NCBI GenBank assembly: GCA_963693365.1
Contig: CAVNZM010000002.1
Location: 13,640,001-13,704,000, forward strand
DNA length: 64,000 nt
Direction of reading: 5' to 3'
DNA from: Amoebidium appalachense
Lineage: Eukaryota > Ichthyosporea
How positions within the stretch are numbered: the first letter of the stretch is position 1; each line of letters starts with the position of its first letter. The notes below the pieces were generated by a model that saw nothing but the letters and a program-made list of their open reading frames with translations, had not been told where the DNA came from and did not search any database. This document shows, piece by piece, positions 1 through 32,953 of the stretch. The position numbers and the translations under genes were made by a program.

Positions 1-180
1 TATTGTATTCGGCATTGTTTTCCTGCTTGTTAAATAGCCACGAATGCACTTAACCATTTGCATTAGACCCTTCCAACCCTCAATATCCGTAAATTCCTTA
101 TATCAGCAAACAGCAAGCGCAGATGGAACGTAAGCGACTTGCCAGGCAAATACCGGTATAGACGATGGGATAGGCAGCGA

Positions 181-438
<258 letters not shown>

Positions 439-627
439 TGGGGGGGGGGGGGGGTAAGGGGGGGAGTTCATCACCGTGATTGAGCGGGGTGACTGTGTAC
501 TCCTCGTTGAGAGGTCCTTCTTCCTCTTCTCTGCAGTGACAGTATTACTACTTTTTTTATACCCACTTACAATCCTATGACAGAAGCAGTTTTACTCCAA
601 TGATCTATAAATCGTCAGCAATATAAT

Positions 628-19584
<18,957 letters not shown>

Positions 19585-20157
19585 GTTCTTACACTGTGAA
19601 AATCTGTACACTGACTACATATGCTGTTTTGCAAGACCTTATAATCGCTAGCTATACGCCCAACTATAAACCGATTCGAAGTCTATCGTCGGTGTTCTTC
19701 TCATGCGCTGTGTTCAGACACCAAGCCTCAATGTTGAAGCAAACGCTAAATCTTGAAGACAACGGTTAGTTTTCTTTCTTTCTTCACATCAAAGGGAACA
19801 GTTGTTGTCGATCTGCCTGTTGTAGATCTATATTAGATGCACCAATCATATTGCCCAACGGGTTTTATAGCACCAACCGGAATGAACTTCGGACGACTTG
19901 CCATATTAGGAAGGTACAAAAACACGTGCACCTCGGTCGACCTGTCAGGTTCACACTATGTCGTCATATGCATGAGACCTTCATGAGGGAAAAGTCCTTG
20001 TATTCCTTTAAAAAAGACGGGGGGGCGACGCGAGAAATCACGAAGAATATCTCCCATGAACATAGCAGGATCATGACCATGAACATTTTCGATGTTTGCC
20101 CCAGACCTAGTTTGCCCCAGTTCTAGTCTCACAGTACAGTAATGTGAGCGCACACAT

Positions 20158-20235
<78 letters not shown>

Positions 20236-20739
20236 GACGCACACACACAAACACGCGCGCGCGCGCACACACACACACACACGTGACCTTCTCTCGGACT
20301 GGTCCAAAAAAGAAGAAACATATCATTTCTGCCACGGTACAAAATATAAATCATCAATACACATTCATAGTGCACATGCAAGTCACCCACCGAAGCACAA
20401 TTTTTTTTGTAAACACAGTGCTTGCAATACCCATCTGTACCTCCTTGATGGTTGCACCAGCATGTGCCGAACTCACATCACATGTTTGATTTGGTCGCGA
20501 TCTTATTTTGGTCTGTGATCAATTCTATTTACCATATATGCATGCAAATGCTTATACAGAGCGTGTTGGCTCGCATATCCCAAATCAGTTACATCAGTCA
20601 CTGCTCACATCATGATACATGCATTTGCCCGTCCACCCAGTCTATTATTTACAGTTAAATTCGGTTAGACGGATACGTTTTCACTAGTGACCCCATTACC
20701 TCTGATTCCTGACCATATTTACCCCCCCCCCCCCCCCCC

Positions 20740-20773
<34 letters not shown>

Positions 20774-21010
20774 GTAACGAAAGAAAAGAAAAGAATGACA
20801 AGACGACAAGATGTGGGCTTCAGAAGGGGAGGGGAGAAAGAAGCCTGTTTAAAGAAATCAGGAATCACAAGAATCTAAAACATGAAGAACACCGATTTGA
20901 TGGCTCCGAATATCTGGGCCTGTCACAGTGTCCTTGTATGTGCTGTAACTGTTGGTTGTGGTGGATTCTTGAGATGAAGATGGTGTGAAGTCGACAAGCT
21001 ACGTTTTCTT
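19585..21010. other. spacer between ceramide kinase start and reductase-family gene end
   Basis: Holds the presumed ceramide kinase promoter (no TATA box seen), a (CA)n tract at 20155-20282, and G/C runs at 20723-20772. An open frame at 19851-20126 (plus) starts at TTG, not ATG, and I do not call it a gene. No AATAAA is evident for the reductase-family gene. Confidence 0.6.
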
Positions 21011-21141
21011 TCATTCCTCGGAAAATGTCGGGCACGTTAGAATGTTTCCCAAATCCGCCTCTGATGTGGAGTAGGTGAGTGAGCATGTGTGTGGTTGTGT
21101 GTGTGTGTGTGTGTGCGTGCGTGCGTGCATGTGTGTGGGTG

Positions 21142-21199
<58 letters not shown>

Positions 21200-21579
21200 T
21201 TAGGTGTATGTGTGTGGGCAACCCTATGTTAATGCGTGCCACGGCGTGTGGGTGCCAGTGTGTGTGTCTAGGCTTGTGCAAGCCTGTATGTAGGTATGTG
21301 TGTGTGCATGTGTCATGCAGTTTGTGTGTGAGTACTTGTGTGCCAGTGAGTGCGTGCTAGCCTCAATTTTCGGCCCCGCCCGCGACTCGCACGGGCTTGC
21401 ATGCACCTATCCGTCATTTCCCCTTAGTGTTCTTGCTCTTAAAAAATAAAACCCACACACGTAGGAGGTTGGCCAACCTGCGCGCATGAGTGCGTCCACC
21501 TGTTATGTGTTCACTCTTTTTGTTCGTCTATTTAACCACGTGTGTGTATGTGTTTGCGGGAGGGGGTGCGCGGTCCCGG

Positions 21580-21613
<34 letters not shown>

Positions 21614-21791
21614 CTATCTATTTACCGTCTAGTGGGGGTTCTGCTTTGATTGAAGCGACTGCATCAGCCACATAAGCCTTTCTGGTCAGCCCAAGAAGCA
21701 CACAGTCCACACCAGTTGCCAAAGACACACGTGTGACCTGGAGGGATAAGGGTAGGGGTGGAAAGGGAGAGGGGGAGGGGGGAGGGAGGGA

Positions 21792-21829
<38 letters not shown>

Positions 21830-22148
21830 TGAGTATTAGGCTGGGGGTAAGGGGGAAAGGGAAGTTCATGGGATGTTGAGAAGGCCAGAATGGATGACAA
21901 GAAATATATAAATCAGAACCAAGAATTGGAGGTTGAGAGGGGGGGGGGGGGGGGGGGGGGAGGGGGGAGGGGGGTTGCACGGCGATAGACATTGGAGAAA
22001 GTTGATACGAGTCTCACCTTCTGTGCGAGGTTATGTGATGATTTGAGGGCTGGGGCGAGGGAGGTCAAAAGGTTGGAGGTTTCGTTGTTTTCTTCGTTGG
22101 CATGCTGCTGGGCTGTGGATAGAAGAAGGCCCCGTAGATCATCTATTG

Positions 22149-22191
<43 letters not shown>

Positions 22192-22985
22192 GTGTGTGTG
22201 GGTGTGTGGGTGCATTATGCATTATGAGAATGTGCGCGAATATGAGCTGTTTGTGTGTGTGATGTGTGTATACGTTTGTGTTAGATGTGTGCATTGTGGG
22301 TACATTCGTGCCCGTTTTCGTGCATGTTCTGGGGGAGCAGTGGCGGCAAGTGTGGCAGAAATGTGTTTCTTCTTTGAGTGAAAGATGCACAGTGGGCCGG
22401 GAAGAAGAGGAACAGAGGAACCGGGAGTAGGGAAAGGGAGGGAGAGGGAAAGGCGGCGGGGGAGGGGGAAGGGGGAGGGTATTTTTGGGTGTGTATGTGT
22501 GTGTGTGTGGGGGGGGGGGGGGGGGGGGGGGTAGAGTTCTGTGTGACCGGCATAGGGCCTGGAAGAGGCAAGGCAGCATCAGGTGTATGCATGCAGGTGT
22601 AGGGGTGATTGTTTTCATTTCTAGTCGCTTGTTATCACTATTTATTTATTTATTTATTTATTTATTTATAGTTATCTTTATAACTGAGTGTGTGTGTGTG
22701 TGTTGGGGGGGGGGAGGGGGAGGGGGGGGGGGATGGGGAGGGGGGAGAGGCAGTGTCGGAGTACTAGGCAACATACACATTTTGCTGACACATACCACTG
22801 CTAGAATTTTTCCACTCTCGCAAATGCACACCCAACCCCACGCACGCATGAATGCACAGGCACGCAGCCACGCAGGCACGCAGGCACGCAGGCACGCACT
22901 CACGCAGGCACGCAGGCACGCAGGCACGCAGGCACGCACGCACCGCACGCATGCACGCACACACGCACGCACGCATGCATGCACA

Positions 22986-23024
<39 letters not shown>

Positions 23025-23330
23025 GCACGCCCTCGCACACGGAGGCACACACAGGTACACCCGCATGCCTGCTCAAGCAGGACTGCACACAGACATGCAT
23101 GTGCATCTCTGTGCTCCCCTGGCCCCCTTCCCTCATCTCCCCTCCTCCCTTCTCCCGCGCACGTACGCGCACACACACGTATGCACGCACGAGAACGGGC
23201 ACGGGCACGGGCACAAGAACACGGACACGCATACACACATGCACGCATGCAATAGCCCACACCCACACACATGCCCCCCCCCCCCCCCCCCCCCCGAACA
23301 CAAACACACATACACTCACACATACACACA

Positions 23331-23389
<59 letters not shown>

Positions 23390-23704
23390 ACACCTGCCTG
23401 TAGTTTTCAGCCCATTCCTCCCACTCTCCGTCTGTTGCCTCCACCACATCACACAGTGACTGTGTGCCAGGAACCACCGTGCTGTGACCCCCCAAATATG
23501 AAAATTCAGCAAAAAGCCCCACATATCCAATGTATATCCCAACTGCACGGTAAGTGTGAGAGAAAAGTAGAAAAACCAATGGTGCATATTGCGGCAACGG
23601 TGCATAGTGCATATTGCGGATGAAGACGAAAAAGAAAAAAGGAAAAAAGAAGGTACGGCAAAAAAATAAAATAACAAAAGTGGTGTGTGTGTGTGGGTGG
23701 GGGT

Positions 23705-23749
<45 letters not shown>

Positions 23750-23997
23750 CGGAGGTCTCATATACTCGAACCGCTTACTTATTATGGTGGTTTCTTATCC
23801 ACAAAGTGACAAAACTCATAGCATAAAAACTGGGAACAGGTAAACAGGTCCCAGTTACCTAAATAGGGATGCCCTACATTACAGTTGCATGTTTTTCTAA
23901 CCAACCTCCCACACTGACACTGTAGCCTTCTTTGAAGGGCACCGCCTCCTTTTCGTTCCTTTTTTTCCCTTTTTTTTGAGGCGGGGGAGGATGGGCG

Positions 23998-24031
<34 letters not shown>

Positions 24032-24135
24032 GTAGCTCAGCTCTTACTTGTTAAGGAAGTGCTGCAGAACAAAATAGTCGGCCAGCAGGTCCGTGTGGGA
24101 GAGTAGTTCCTGCATGGACGAGGTGTGGGGTGAGT

Positions 24136-24184
<49 letters not shown>

Positions 24185-24808
24185 GGTAGGTGCATACAAG
24201 TGCTCTGGCAGTGTGTGTGTGCCCTTGCTTGTACGTGCATGCCTTTTGGAAAGGAAGGGTTGTGAGACCAAAGGAGGGGGGGGGGGGAGGAAGGGACGGG
24301 GGGGGGGGGGGGTACTCCTCTTCACAGCAGTTTTATTTATTGACACCGCTACACCCGAAGTCAGGTATCCTCTACGTCCAACAGTAAAAAGAAAAGAAAA
24401 AAAGGAATTTTGCAGAGCCTCGATATATGTGACTTTGACTTCAATTCATACACAAAATTCTGTCCCCAGCATTTGGGGGGGTTTAGAGGGGGGGGGGGGG
24501 GGGGGGAGGGGGAGGGGAGGTGGGTGGCAGGGGGAGGGAGAGGGGGGTGGGGAGGGGGAGGGGGGGCATACATAAAATCCTAAGAATACAATCTCATGTC
24601 GATATGCATGAGCATGGCATAGAAAACAGGGAAGCGTAGATTCACTGCCAAACAAGAAGCACATGAAGAACATGGAAGCTGCACTTGCAGAGAAGCAGCG
24701 GGGGGGGGGGGGAATTCTGTCTAGTACCTGGGCCATGGATCTTGCCTGGCGGTGGTTCCTGTCTACGGCTTCTAATAGCTCAGAATCCGCTGAAGGTATA
24801 TATGTAGT

Positions 24809-24867
<59 letters not shown>

Positions 24868-25598
24868 TGTGTGTGCACGTGTGCGTGTGCGTGTGCGTGT
24901 GCGTGTGCGTGTGCGTGTGTGCGCGTGCGTGTGTGTGTGTGTGTTTGTGTGTGCATGCAGGTGTGATTGCGTGGTGGGCTTTTACGGATGCGTGTGTGAG
25001 TGCGCGCGCATGTGCGTGTGGCACTGAGATGTACCGCCGGTCAATGCAGACCCTATCCAATTTTAAAGTGAGCCCGATCAGGCCTCTGTTTTGTATGATT
25101 GACATTGTCACGAACATTGCAGCGAGCCGCAGCTTCCAGCAAATTCGACACCAAACATAGCCGCGGCAATGTCCGGCAATGTTGAAACATTGCCAATCAA
25201 TCTGTTGTAAAGGTAATTGTCTCACTCGGGAGGGGTGGGCGAGGGGGGGGGGGGGGGGGGGGGGTATATTTGTCGAAGACTACGAAGTACACATTCATGA
25301 CGAACAAGATTTTGGGGAGGGGGGGGGGGGGGGGGGGGGGGGGGGCACGAACCGTCATTCTGTAATTGTTCCTCCAGAGTGATTGCCGTCTGGAATGCAG
25401 TTGCTGTCTTATCGGCCAGATCCTCTGAATTAGAGGGAAGTTAGGATATGACAAGTCAAGGTGAGCGCAAAACTGGCAAGATAACTCAGGGACACCAAAA
25501 GAAAAAAAAGTGAAGGCAGGGGACACTTGAACAGGGCCCATTAACAGGGGGGGTTCCAATGCCATCCCAAAACACCGAAGTTTGGCTATATATCCTCT

Positions 25599-25640
<42 letters not shown>

Positions 25641-26638
25641 GAAGGAGCGAAAGAGGAAAGAGGGAAGGCGCGGAGGGAGGGGGGGAGGGGGAAGGGGAAA
25701 AGGGGAAGGAGGTATACCAGGGGCGTCCGGATAGTTTGCTAGGCGGCGTATGCGCTTGTCTGGTGTGATGGCATTGAATGTGCGGTTGGTGAACTGCCAC
25801 AGCCCGGACTCCTGTACCAATCAGATCACAGTATTAGTGACCTGCAACCAATGGGATACAGCCATTAAACAGATCTAAGGATCTAGCTACTAGGAAAAAA
25901 AAATAGGACTTATGTAGACGCGGAATAGAAACCCCACTACCATCCAAACATGAGGACATTTACAGAATAAAACCCCCCGACCTTTCAAACAACAGAACGT
26001 ACACAGAATAGAACCCCCTTGTCATCCACCCCGACCGTACTACAGACATTCGTACATTCTAAATGTGCATTTCAACATACCACTGCATAAGACACAGATA
26101 AACAATCGCACCTACTGAGTCACTCATTTCTGCACACTATTGCACAAGACATCGTTCAAACGCCTCTCCCGCATCGACCATTTGAAAATACTCTTAAACA
26201 AGATATATTGCCCAATCACAAACACCGAATCGACCATTTGCGCATAATTTTGCACAAGACATTGACCAATCACATCCCCCGAATATACCATTTTTGCATA
26301 CCTTTGCATAGGACATAATTGACGGTGCATGGCTGGGCCCACGCGCAGCCTCCTGCTGGTAAAGGTTGAAAGGGTACTGCACGCCCATGAAGTGATGCTC
26401 CTCCCCTAAGCGAAAAATTATGTGGGGGGGGAGGGGAGGAGGGGGGGGGGGGGGGGGGGGAGGGAAGAGGTTAGAATGTGTTGTAGAGAGCGAAGTACGC
26501 ATTTACAACGAGCAACACCATGCAGAGCGCAAACCACACATAAAGAGTATGCATAATAAGCAGAGCCCATCCTCGGGAGGGTCAAGTCATCCATCGGGGG
26601 GTCGGGGGGGGGGGGGGGGGGGGGGGGAGGGGGAGGAA

Positions 26639-26682
<44 letters not shown>

Positions 26683-27423
26683 GAATGCGGAACACGGTAC
26701 GAAGTACGCATACACGAAGGACACATGCAAAGGCAAACATTCAAGTATGCAACATCAGCCATGCGCACAGTATGCGTCATAAGCAGAGCCCATCCTCAGG
26801 GAGGGCCCAAGTCATCGATTGCGTCTGAGTTTCGACCCCTTAGCCCGCGTATATACGACTCTCCAACTCAGACAGCAGCATCAAATGAACTTGGGAGGGT
26901 CAACCCGTCTTGGGGAAGAAGGGGGGGAAGGGAGGGGGGAGGGGGGGTATGTGTGCATCAAAAGCGTGGCACACCTGGAATCGAGGACGTCAGAGAAACT
27001 ACGAAGACTGAAAAGCAAAACGGGTGGGGGAGCCGCGGGGGGGGGGGGGGGGGGGGGGGGGTGGGGGGGTTTGAATGCGTCAAAAAGTACGAAGTACACA
27101 AGAACAAACGGATAACACGATGCAGAATGCAAGCCATACATAAAGAGTATGCATAATAAGCAGAGCCCATCCTCAGGGGGATAACAGAAATTTAAGGCGT
27201 GTGTGAATAAGAACAAAAATTTACGGTTCAGTTACTGTAAGCTTTGTACAATATAATTGCGCCTGAGTGTTTCATTCTTTTCACACACATTCCTCCATTA
27301 TTACACACACAATTTTGGTATGCTTGATGATATTGCGTGTCACGGGCATGAGGGTGGGCTCTCTTGTCTCTTCCCCCTCCCCCCCCCCCCCCCCCCTTTT
27401 TTTTTTTTTTTTTTTTTGGGGGT

Positions 27424-27454
<31 letters not shown>

Positions 27455-27520
27455 CTACAAACCCAATGTGGTCCAAAAGGTAGCCTGTAAGAAGAGTAAA
27501 GGGGGATTTCTTTTCTTTCA

Positions 27521-27551
<31 letters not shown>

Positions 27552-27667
27552 ACACACCAGCTACATTTTTTGCAATTTGGAGCAGGGCCGGAACACTGAG
27601 ACTGGAACGGGTACGATGAAGAGAGGCGGAGAAAACATTGGATGCTACACCGTAGCATGAGATGCGG

Positions 27668-27717
<50 letters not shown>

Positions 27718-27766
27718 GGTGGGTGTGTGGGTGGGTGGGTGGGTGGGCGGGCGGGCGGGCGGGCGG

Positions 27767-27800
<34 letters not shown>

Positions 27801-27801
27801 C

Positions 27802-27852
<51 letters not shown>

Positions 27853-27924
27853 ATGTGCGTGCGTGCATGTGCGTGCGTGCATGTGCGTGCGTGCGTGCGT
27901 GTGCGTGTGCGTGTGCGTGTGCGT

Positions 27925-27976
<52 letters not shown>

Positions 27977-29017
27977 ATATGTGTGTCTCCATGTGTGTGT
28001 GCATACATAGGTTGGTGGTGAGGATAGGGGGGGGGGGGGGGGGGGGGGGGGGGAGTTGGGGGACATTTAGCTGGCTCGTGGTGTGTTTCTTTTGCAGTAG
28101 GTGGTTGCCCAAAAAAAAAAAAAAAAAACCCCCCTAAAAAAAAAAGACATTGCATGCTTACGCATCGCTTCAGGTTTTCATGGTGGGGTTAGCTCTGTGA
28201 ATAGAAAGTTAAAGTATCAAGACTGGATGTGAATCACCGAGATTTTTTTTCGGTTGGTGAGTGTATGTGCTATACTACCGGATTATATTATCTGCCGACA
28301 TAAATGCATCGCTTTCGAGCCTATGGCAGGGCATACCGACATTCTACACACATTTGATAGCTTATGATCCACGGTCACCATTTTTAGACTGCACACGTAT
28401 GGCTTAAATGAGCTACCATTAAAACTTGTGATCCTATCCATTCGAATTAGCCTAAGTATTACTTCAAATAAACCGCGGAATTAATCCTCTGGGTGTGGCA
28501 GAACTCCTTGTTACCTTCTTTGACCTCCTCCTCCAGATAGGCAAAGGCATCCCTCACATGTCCGTACCAGCCATCCACTGAAACCTGCATCAAAGCCGTT
28601 ACAATCCCAACCCTCTTCCCCCCTCTCCCTCCCAGATCTCCCTACCTACTTTCCTTTCTGCCCCCCCCCCCCTCCTCCCCTTCCCCCCCCCGCCCCCAAC
28701 ACACACACACACACACACACATACACACACACACACACCTCTCCGGTAAAAAAAAGGGGCAGAGGAAGACAAAGAAAATGGAAACAAAAGAAAGAAAGGA
28801 AAGAAGAAGAAAACACCACAATATCATTCCAGTGTTCCTTATTTCATTTTCCCTGTGGTACTTTGTGTTTCTTCCCCAAATTCTCTTTACTAATTCGCTC
28901 TCCCTTTCCCTCCCTCTCCCCCTTCAACACAAATACACACTCTCTCCCTCCTCCCCTCCCCCTCCCCGTCCCTCCCCCCCCCCCTCCCCCCTCCCCCTTC
29001 CCCCCCCCCCCTCCCCC

Positions 29018-29050
<33 letters not shown>

Positions 29051-29152
29051 TGTCTCTCTGGCCAACCCCGACTCACCACCCAATCTTCCCCACTCACAGC
29101 CACACACAGACACAGAAAAGTGACAACAATTTCCCTACCTTTCTCATTCTTT

Positions 29153-29183
<31 letters not shown>

Positions 29184-29436
29184 GATTTGTTTATATTACT
29201 TTTATTTTTGTTTTTATTTGTGGGAGGAGGGGAGGGGAGAGAAAGAGAGAGAGAGAGATTATACCTGTTGGTCTCTCAGAGCTGTCTCCGGGTTATTGAG
29301 CCAATAGACATCGAGGGAATCCACATTCATACGGTCGAGTGAAGACTCGAGAGAACGGCAGAGAAGGTCGGGGGATAGACTGTGCCACACCTTGTCTGAT
29401 ACCACCGTCTGTGTGGGTGGTGGGGTGTGTGTGTGT

Positions 29437-29468
<32 letters not shown>

Positions 29469-29874
29469 GAATGTGTAGAGTGTAAGAAGTACACATCCAT
29501 GGCAGACAATTTTACAATGCAAACTTTGCAGGGGGGAACGGGGGGGGGGGGGGGGGGGGGTTAGAATGTGTAGAGTGTAAGAAGTACACATCCATGGCAG
29601 ACAATTTTACAATGCAAACTTTGCAGGGGGGAACGGGGGGAGGGGGGGGGGGGGGATTTGGGGGGGAAGAATGGAAGGGTTGAAGAAGGGGGGGGGAGGG
29701 AGGGGGGGGGGGGGGGGGGGGGGTTGGATGTAGAAAGGTGAGTGTGGACTCTACCCGTACATAGGTGTATGTAATATGATGTCGATCGGGTAAATCTCGT
29801 GTGTACATGTGCAAATGAAGATGTGGGAGGGACGTTGAAGAAGGGGCGGGGGGAGGGTGGGTGGGTGGATGAAA

Positions 29875-29905
<31 letters not shown>

Positions 29906-30289
29906 GTGTGTGCACGTACCAGCTGTGATGGCTTCCACTTTGCTGCCTGCATGTCTGCAAGGGCACTGCCTTGCACGTAGCCCCCCTTGCTCATCAGCAC
30001 TATTTCCTGTATAGAAACCCCCTCAGTCACTACTTATATTTGTAATAGACCCCCTCCCTAACGTCTTTTTCGTACTAAAACTTCCTGTGTCTACCCCTCC
30101 CTAATCCATTAACAGTGTTCTTTTGTGAATCCCGGTTTCCCTTACGCGTATTCCTTAGGATCCTATCCACCCAAGTTACATTTATGACCGTTTTTATTCA
30201 TATGAGGTCTCACGCACTGGTTCTCACAAGCTCTTTAACAGAGTAAACCCCTACTTAAAAAATCTTCCCCTCCTCCTCCCCTCCTCCCT

Positions 30290-30374
<85 letters not shown>

Positions 30375-31590
30375 AACATACATGCACACAACACAAAGGA
30401 TCAACGCAAATACTAGCCTAGTGTCTAAATGAGTATCAATACTACTTCCAAAAAGGTAAGAGGATACGCAGGGGGGGTTTGAGTGGTGGTTACATGTTTA
30501 CAAAGAAGCATGTGGTGAAGGTGATTATATGCCTTAGTCTGCAGGTAGACGGGTAGGTGTGTGTGTGTGCGTGGGCCCAAAAAGGGGGGGGGGGGGGGGG
30601 TTAAGATAACACGGACCTCCCTCTTTACGTGGCCTCTATTTATAGCCTCGGTCAGTGCCTTTCCAACGGCAATCTCCGAATGACCATCGTTAAAGTTGCA
30701 TGCTGTATCGAATACGTTGATGCCGGAGGAAAGCGCAACCCGCCTATTTAATATGATAAAGGTGTGCCTGTTAGTCTTTAACCAATGAGGGCATGTGTAC
30801 GCATATATGGTGTGTCTCTGTGCACGCATGCATGCTCCGACCACCGTTCCTCCAGCTTTAAAGGAGCTTTCTTTTAGAACTCCGGGTCGGGTCAGACCCA
30901 AAAGAAAGTTGGGGAGAAGGGGGGAAGGGTGGGGGAGGCTGGGGGAGGGAGCAGGGCAAGAGGGAGGAGAAAAGGGGCGGGGGGGGGGGGGGGGGGGGGG
31001 GGGAGACCACATAGCAGGGAAGAGACCACACAGTGAGTGTCTTTGCAGGTCCATATATGTGTGTATCTGCTCACTCACACACCCCCTCCCTCCCTCCCCC
31101 CTCCCCCCCCTCCCCCTCCCCCCCCCCCCCCCCCATCCCCCTGCCCCGCTCTCGACATTAGGTAGAGGCCGTCTGGGAGGGAGGGCCAGGGAAGGGGGGG
31201 GGGGTGGGGGGGGGGGAGGGGGGGTACACTTACAATGCCTCCATGTTTGTTGAGTTCGTGTCGGATATCCGATAACCTCCAAAACCTGCAAAGGGCACAG
31301 TGAAAAAACGAAAAAATGCCATAAATTTCATCTCCATGCCCAATAACGTGAACACTCTTCCATGCACACGCACGGAAAAAGGCACCCACACAAAGAAACA
31401 CTGGTTTACTCACTGGCTTTGCTCCCAACCGTTATTTAAGCCACAAGGCTAGATGCCTCCGTCCCCTGAATCACCGTGCTAAACACTGGATGGTGTGATA
31501 CGGGATCAGATAAGGAGGAGCAAATATAGTTAGAGGTGTGGTAGTTACCCACGCCTAACCCCTCGTCCCCACCCCCTCCCCTTCCTGCCC

Positions 31591-31621
<31 letters not shown>

Positions 31622-32953
31622 AAAAAAAAAAAAAACCAAATGTTTGCTTAGAGGGGGAGGGCAAGCCCCTCCCCCTCCACTCCCCCTCCCCCCGTCCCCT
31701 CTACCCCTCTTCCCCCGCCACCACCAAAAACAAAGTCTGAAGGGAGGGTGGGGTGAAAAGGAGGGGGGGGGGGGGCTCTGTTACCAAACATAAACCCTTC
31801 TCCAACCTGTCATGTACAATCACCTGCCTCAGACTTCCCTCCTCCCCCCTTCCCCTCCGCCCCCCCTCCCCCACCTCCTCCCTCCCCCCACCTCCCCCCC
31901 CCCCCCCCTCCCTCCCCGCGCACACCCACCCACCCCTCTCCCATTCAGAATTCTCACAACTTCCCCCAGGCCCACTCCCCTCCCCCCCCCCTCCCCCTCA
32001 ACCCTCCTCCCCCCCCCCTCCCCGCTCTCCCCTTTCTCCTCCAGGCACACACACGGTCCAACTGAGCACCCACCCACAGCACAGACCTCCCAGCCGGTGC
32101 GAGGCAGGGTGGTGCTCTCGGCCACACTGTGACGGGAACAGAACCGCGCTGTGCCCTCGGGGCTAGCCTGGCCGGTGATGCGTGATGTGGTGGTGTAATG
32201 ACGCACTGTGTGGGTGGAGACCAGGGGATGTGAGAAGGAGATTTGGGAATAAGAGAGATGAGGGGTGAAATGAAATGGTATTGTATGCAGTACGAGCAAG
32301 GGCATTGGTGTGGGGTCGGCGTCGGTGTGTGTGCCCACGTGTGTGTGCGTGTTTGTGTTGAATGTGTGTATGCGCGCGTGCTGTGTGTGTGTGTGTGTGC
32401 GCGCGCGCGCGCGTGTGTGTGTGTGCATAAGTGCGCATGGGCGTGAATGTGCGTTCCTGCCCGCACCAGTGGCGCATATGTGCACATGGGAATGGGCTTG
32501 GACACACTGTGTTCGCTATTCTGCAGGCACGCGAAGAAGGTGACCCTTAAGGGGGGGCGAGGGGGAGCCGGGGGGGGGGGGGGGGGGGGGGGGAGGAGAT
32601 GCTACATTCGTGCGTGAGAGCAGCTGCATGTATTCTGGGGAAAGTCATGGAGTTGGGGAGGGGCAGGCACACACATCTGCACACACATATACACAAGGAA
32701 CCAGCCCAGCCATCGTCTTTTCTCTCACTACAGGTACACAAACTCTCTCTTGCTCATAAAACTCCATGCCTTTTGTTTGGCAACATTTCGTTGTCCCCCC
32801 ATCCCTGCCTCTGTCCTCTCCCCCCTCTCTCACCCTCCCACCTCCCTCCATCCGCGCCCTCCCTCCCTAACACCCACCTCTAGAAGTGGTCATTCCCCGG
32901 AGACGCATCCCTGGCGGTAGCCGCCAAATCGTGGCTGCACGTACAGCAGCCAT
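21011..32953 (-). CDS. aldo/keto reductase family protein with altered catalytic tetrad, probable mitochondrial targeting
   Basis: Exons (minus): 32878-32953, 32074-32205, 31234-31285, 30611-30743, 29920-30006, 29265-29408, 28515-28584, 27558-27668, 26302-26405, 25718-25811, 25353-25424, 24728-24789, 24048-24109, 23394-23481, 22018-22149, 21626-21737, 21011-21060. All junctions are GT-AG with matching phases, 526 aa, TGA stop. The start [20 protein letters not shown] is basic, hydrophobic and without acidic residues, like a mitochondrial presequence. Family marks follow: [17 protein letters not shown] (cofactor strand), [41 protein letters not shown]. Known aldo/keto reductases use Asp-Tyr-Lys-His. 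Here Asp99 and Lys138 are present, but Phe104 stands at the Tyr position and Asn198 at the His position, so normal reductase activity is doubtful. About 300 residues follow the last recognised barrel motifs and I cannot assign them. Substrate unknown. Confidence 0.9.
22859..23035. repeat. (GCAGGCAC)n and (CA)n tract
   Basis: Octamer-like GCACGCAG repeats grading into (CA)n, in the intron between reductase-family exons 14 and 15. Confidence 0.85.
26140..26315. repeat. tandem repeat containing an exon-intron boundary
   Basis: Three diverged copies of a roughly 62-bp unit (CCAATCACA, GACCATTTG, TTGCACAAGACAT). The copy nearest the gene spans the end of reductase-family exon 9 (26302) and its GTATGC donor. 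Confidence 0.7.
26681..26856 (-). repeat. dispersed repeat, copy C
   Basis: Almost identical to copy A. It lies in the reductase-family gene intron between exons 8 and 9, with diverged relatives on both sides, each followed by a sense-strand C run. Confidence 0.85.
27071..27176 (-). repeat. dispersed repeat, diverged copy D
   Basis: Keeps the CTGAGGATGGGCTCTGCTTA block and the GTACTTCGTAC block but differs between them. Another diverged copy lies at 26470-26592 and shorter ones at about 12227-12340, 7778-7870 and 6901-6990. All face the same way. Confidence 0.7.
27669..27990. repeat. composite (GT)n (GGGT)n (GGGC)n (GTGC)n tract
   Basis: About 320 nt of alternating purine-pyrimidine sequence that changes register in blocks. 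It starts one base from the acceptor of reductase-family exon 8, so the sense strand ends in (CA)nCAG. A strong Z-DNA candidate. Confidence 0.9.
29466..29640 (-). repeat. 95-bp tandem duplication related to the dispersed repeat
   Basis: Units starting at 29466 and 29561 are identical from TTAGAATGTGTAGAG through GCAAACTTTGCAGGGG, separated by a G run. The sense strand reads ACATTCTAACCCCC, a branch-site-like motif before a C run. It lies in the reductase-family gene intron upstream of exon 6. Confidence 0.85.
30291..30372. repeat. 82-nt homopolymer of C
   Basis: Longest uninterrupted homopolymer in the window. It is a G run in the reductase-family transcript, opposite to the prevailing sense-C orientation. 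Confidence 0.95.

Noticed and set aside
19851-20126. 91-codon open frame on the plus strand
   Set aside because: Starts at TTG and has no recognisable product. It overlaps the upstream region of the ceramide kinase gene.
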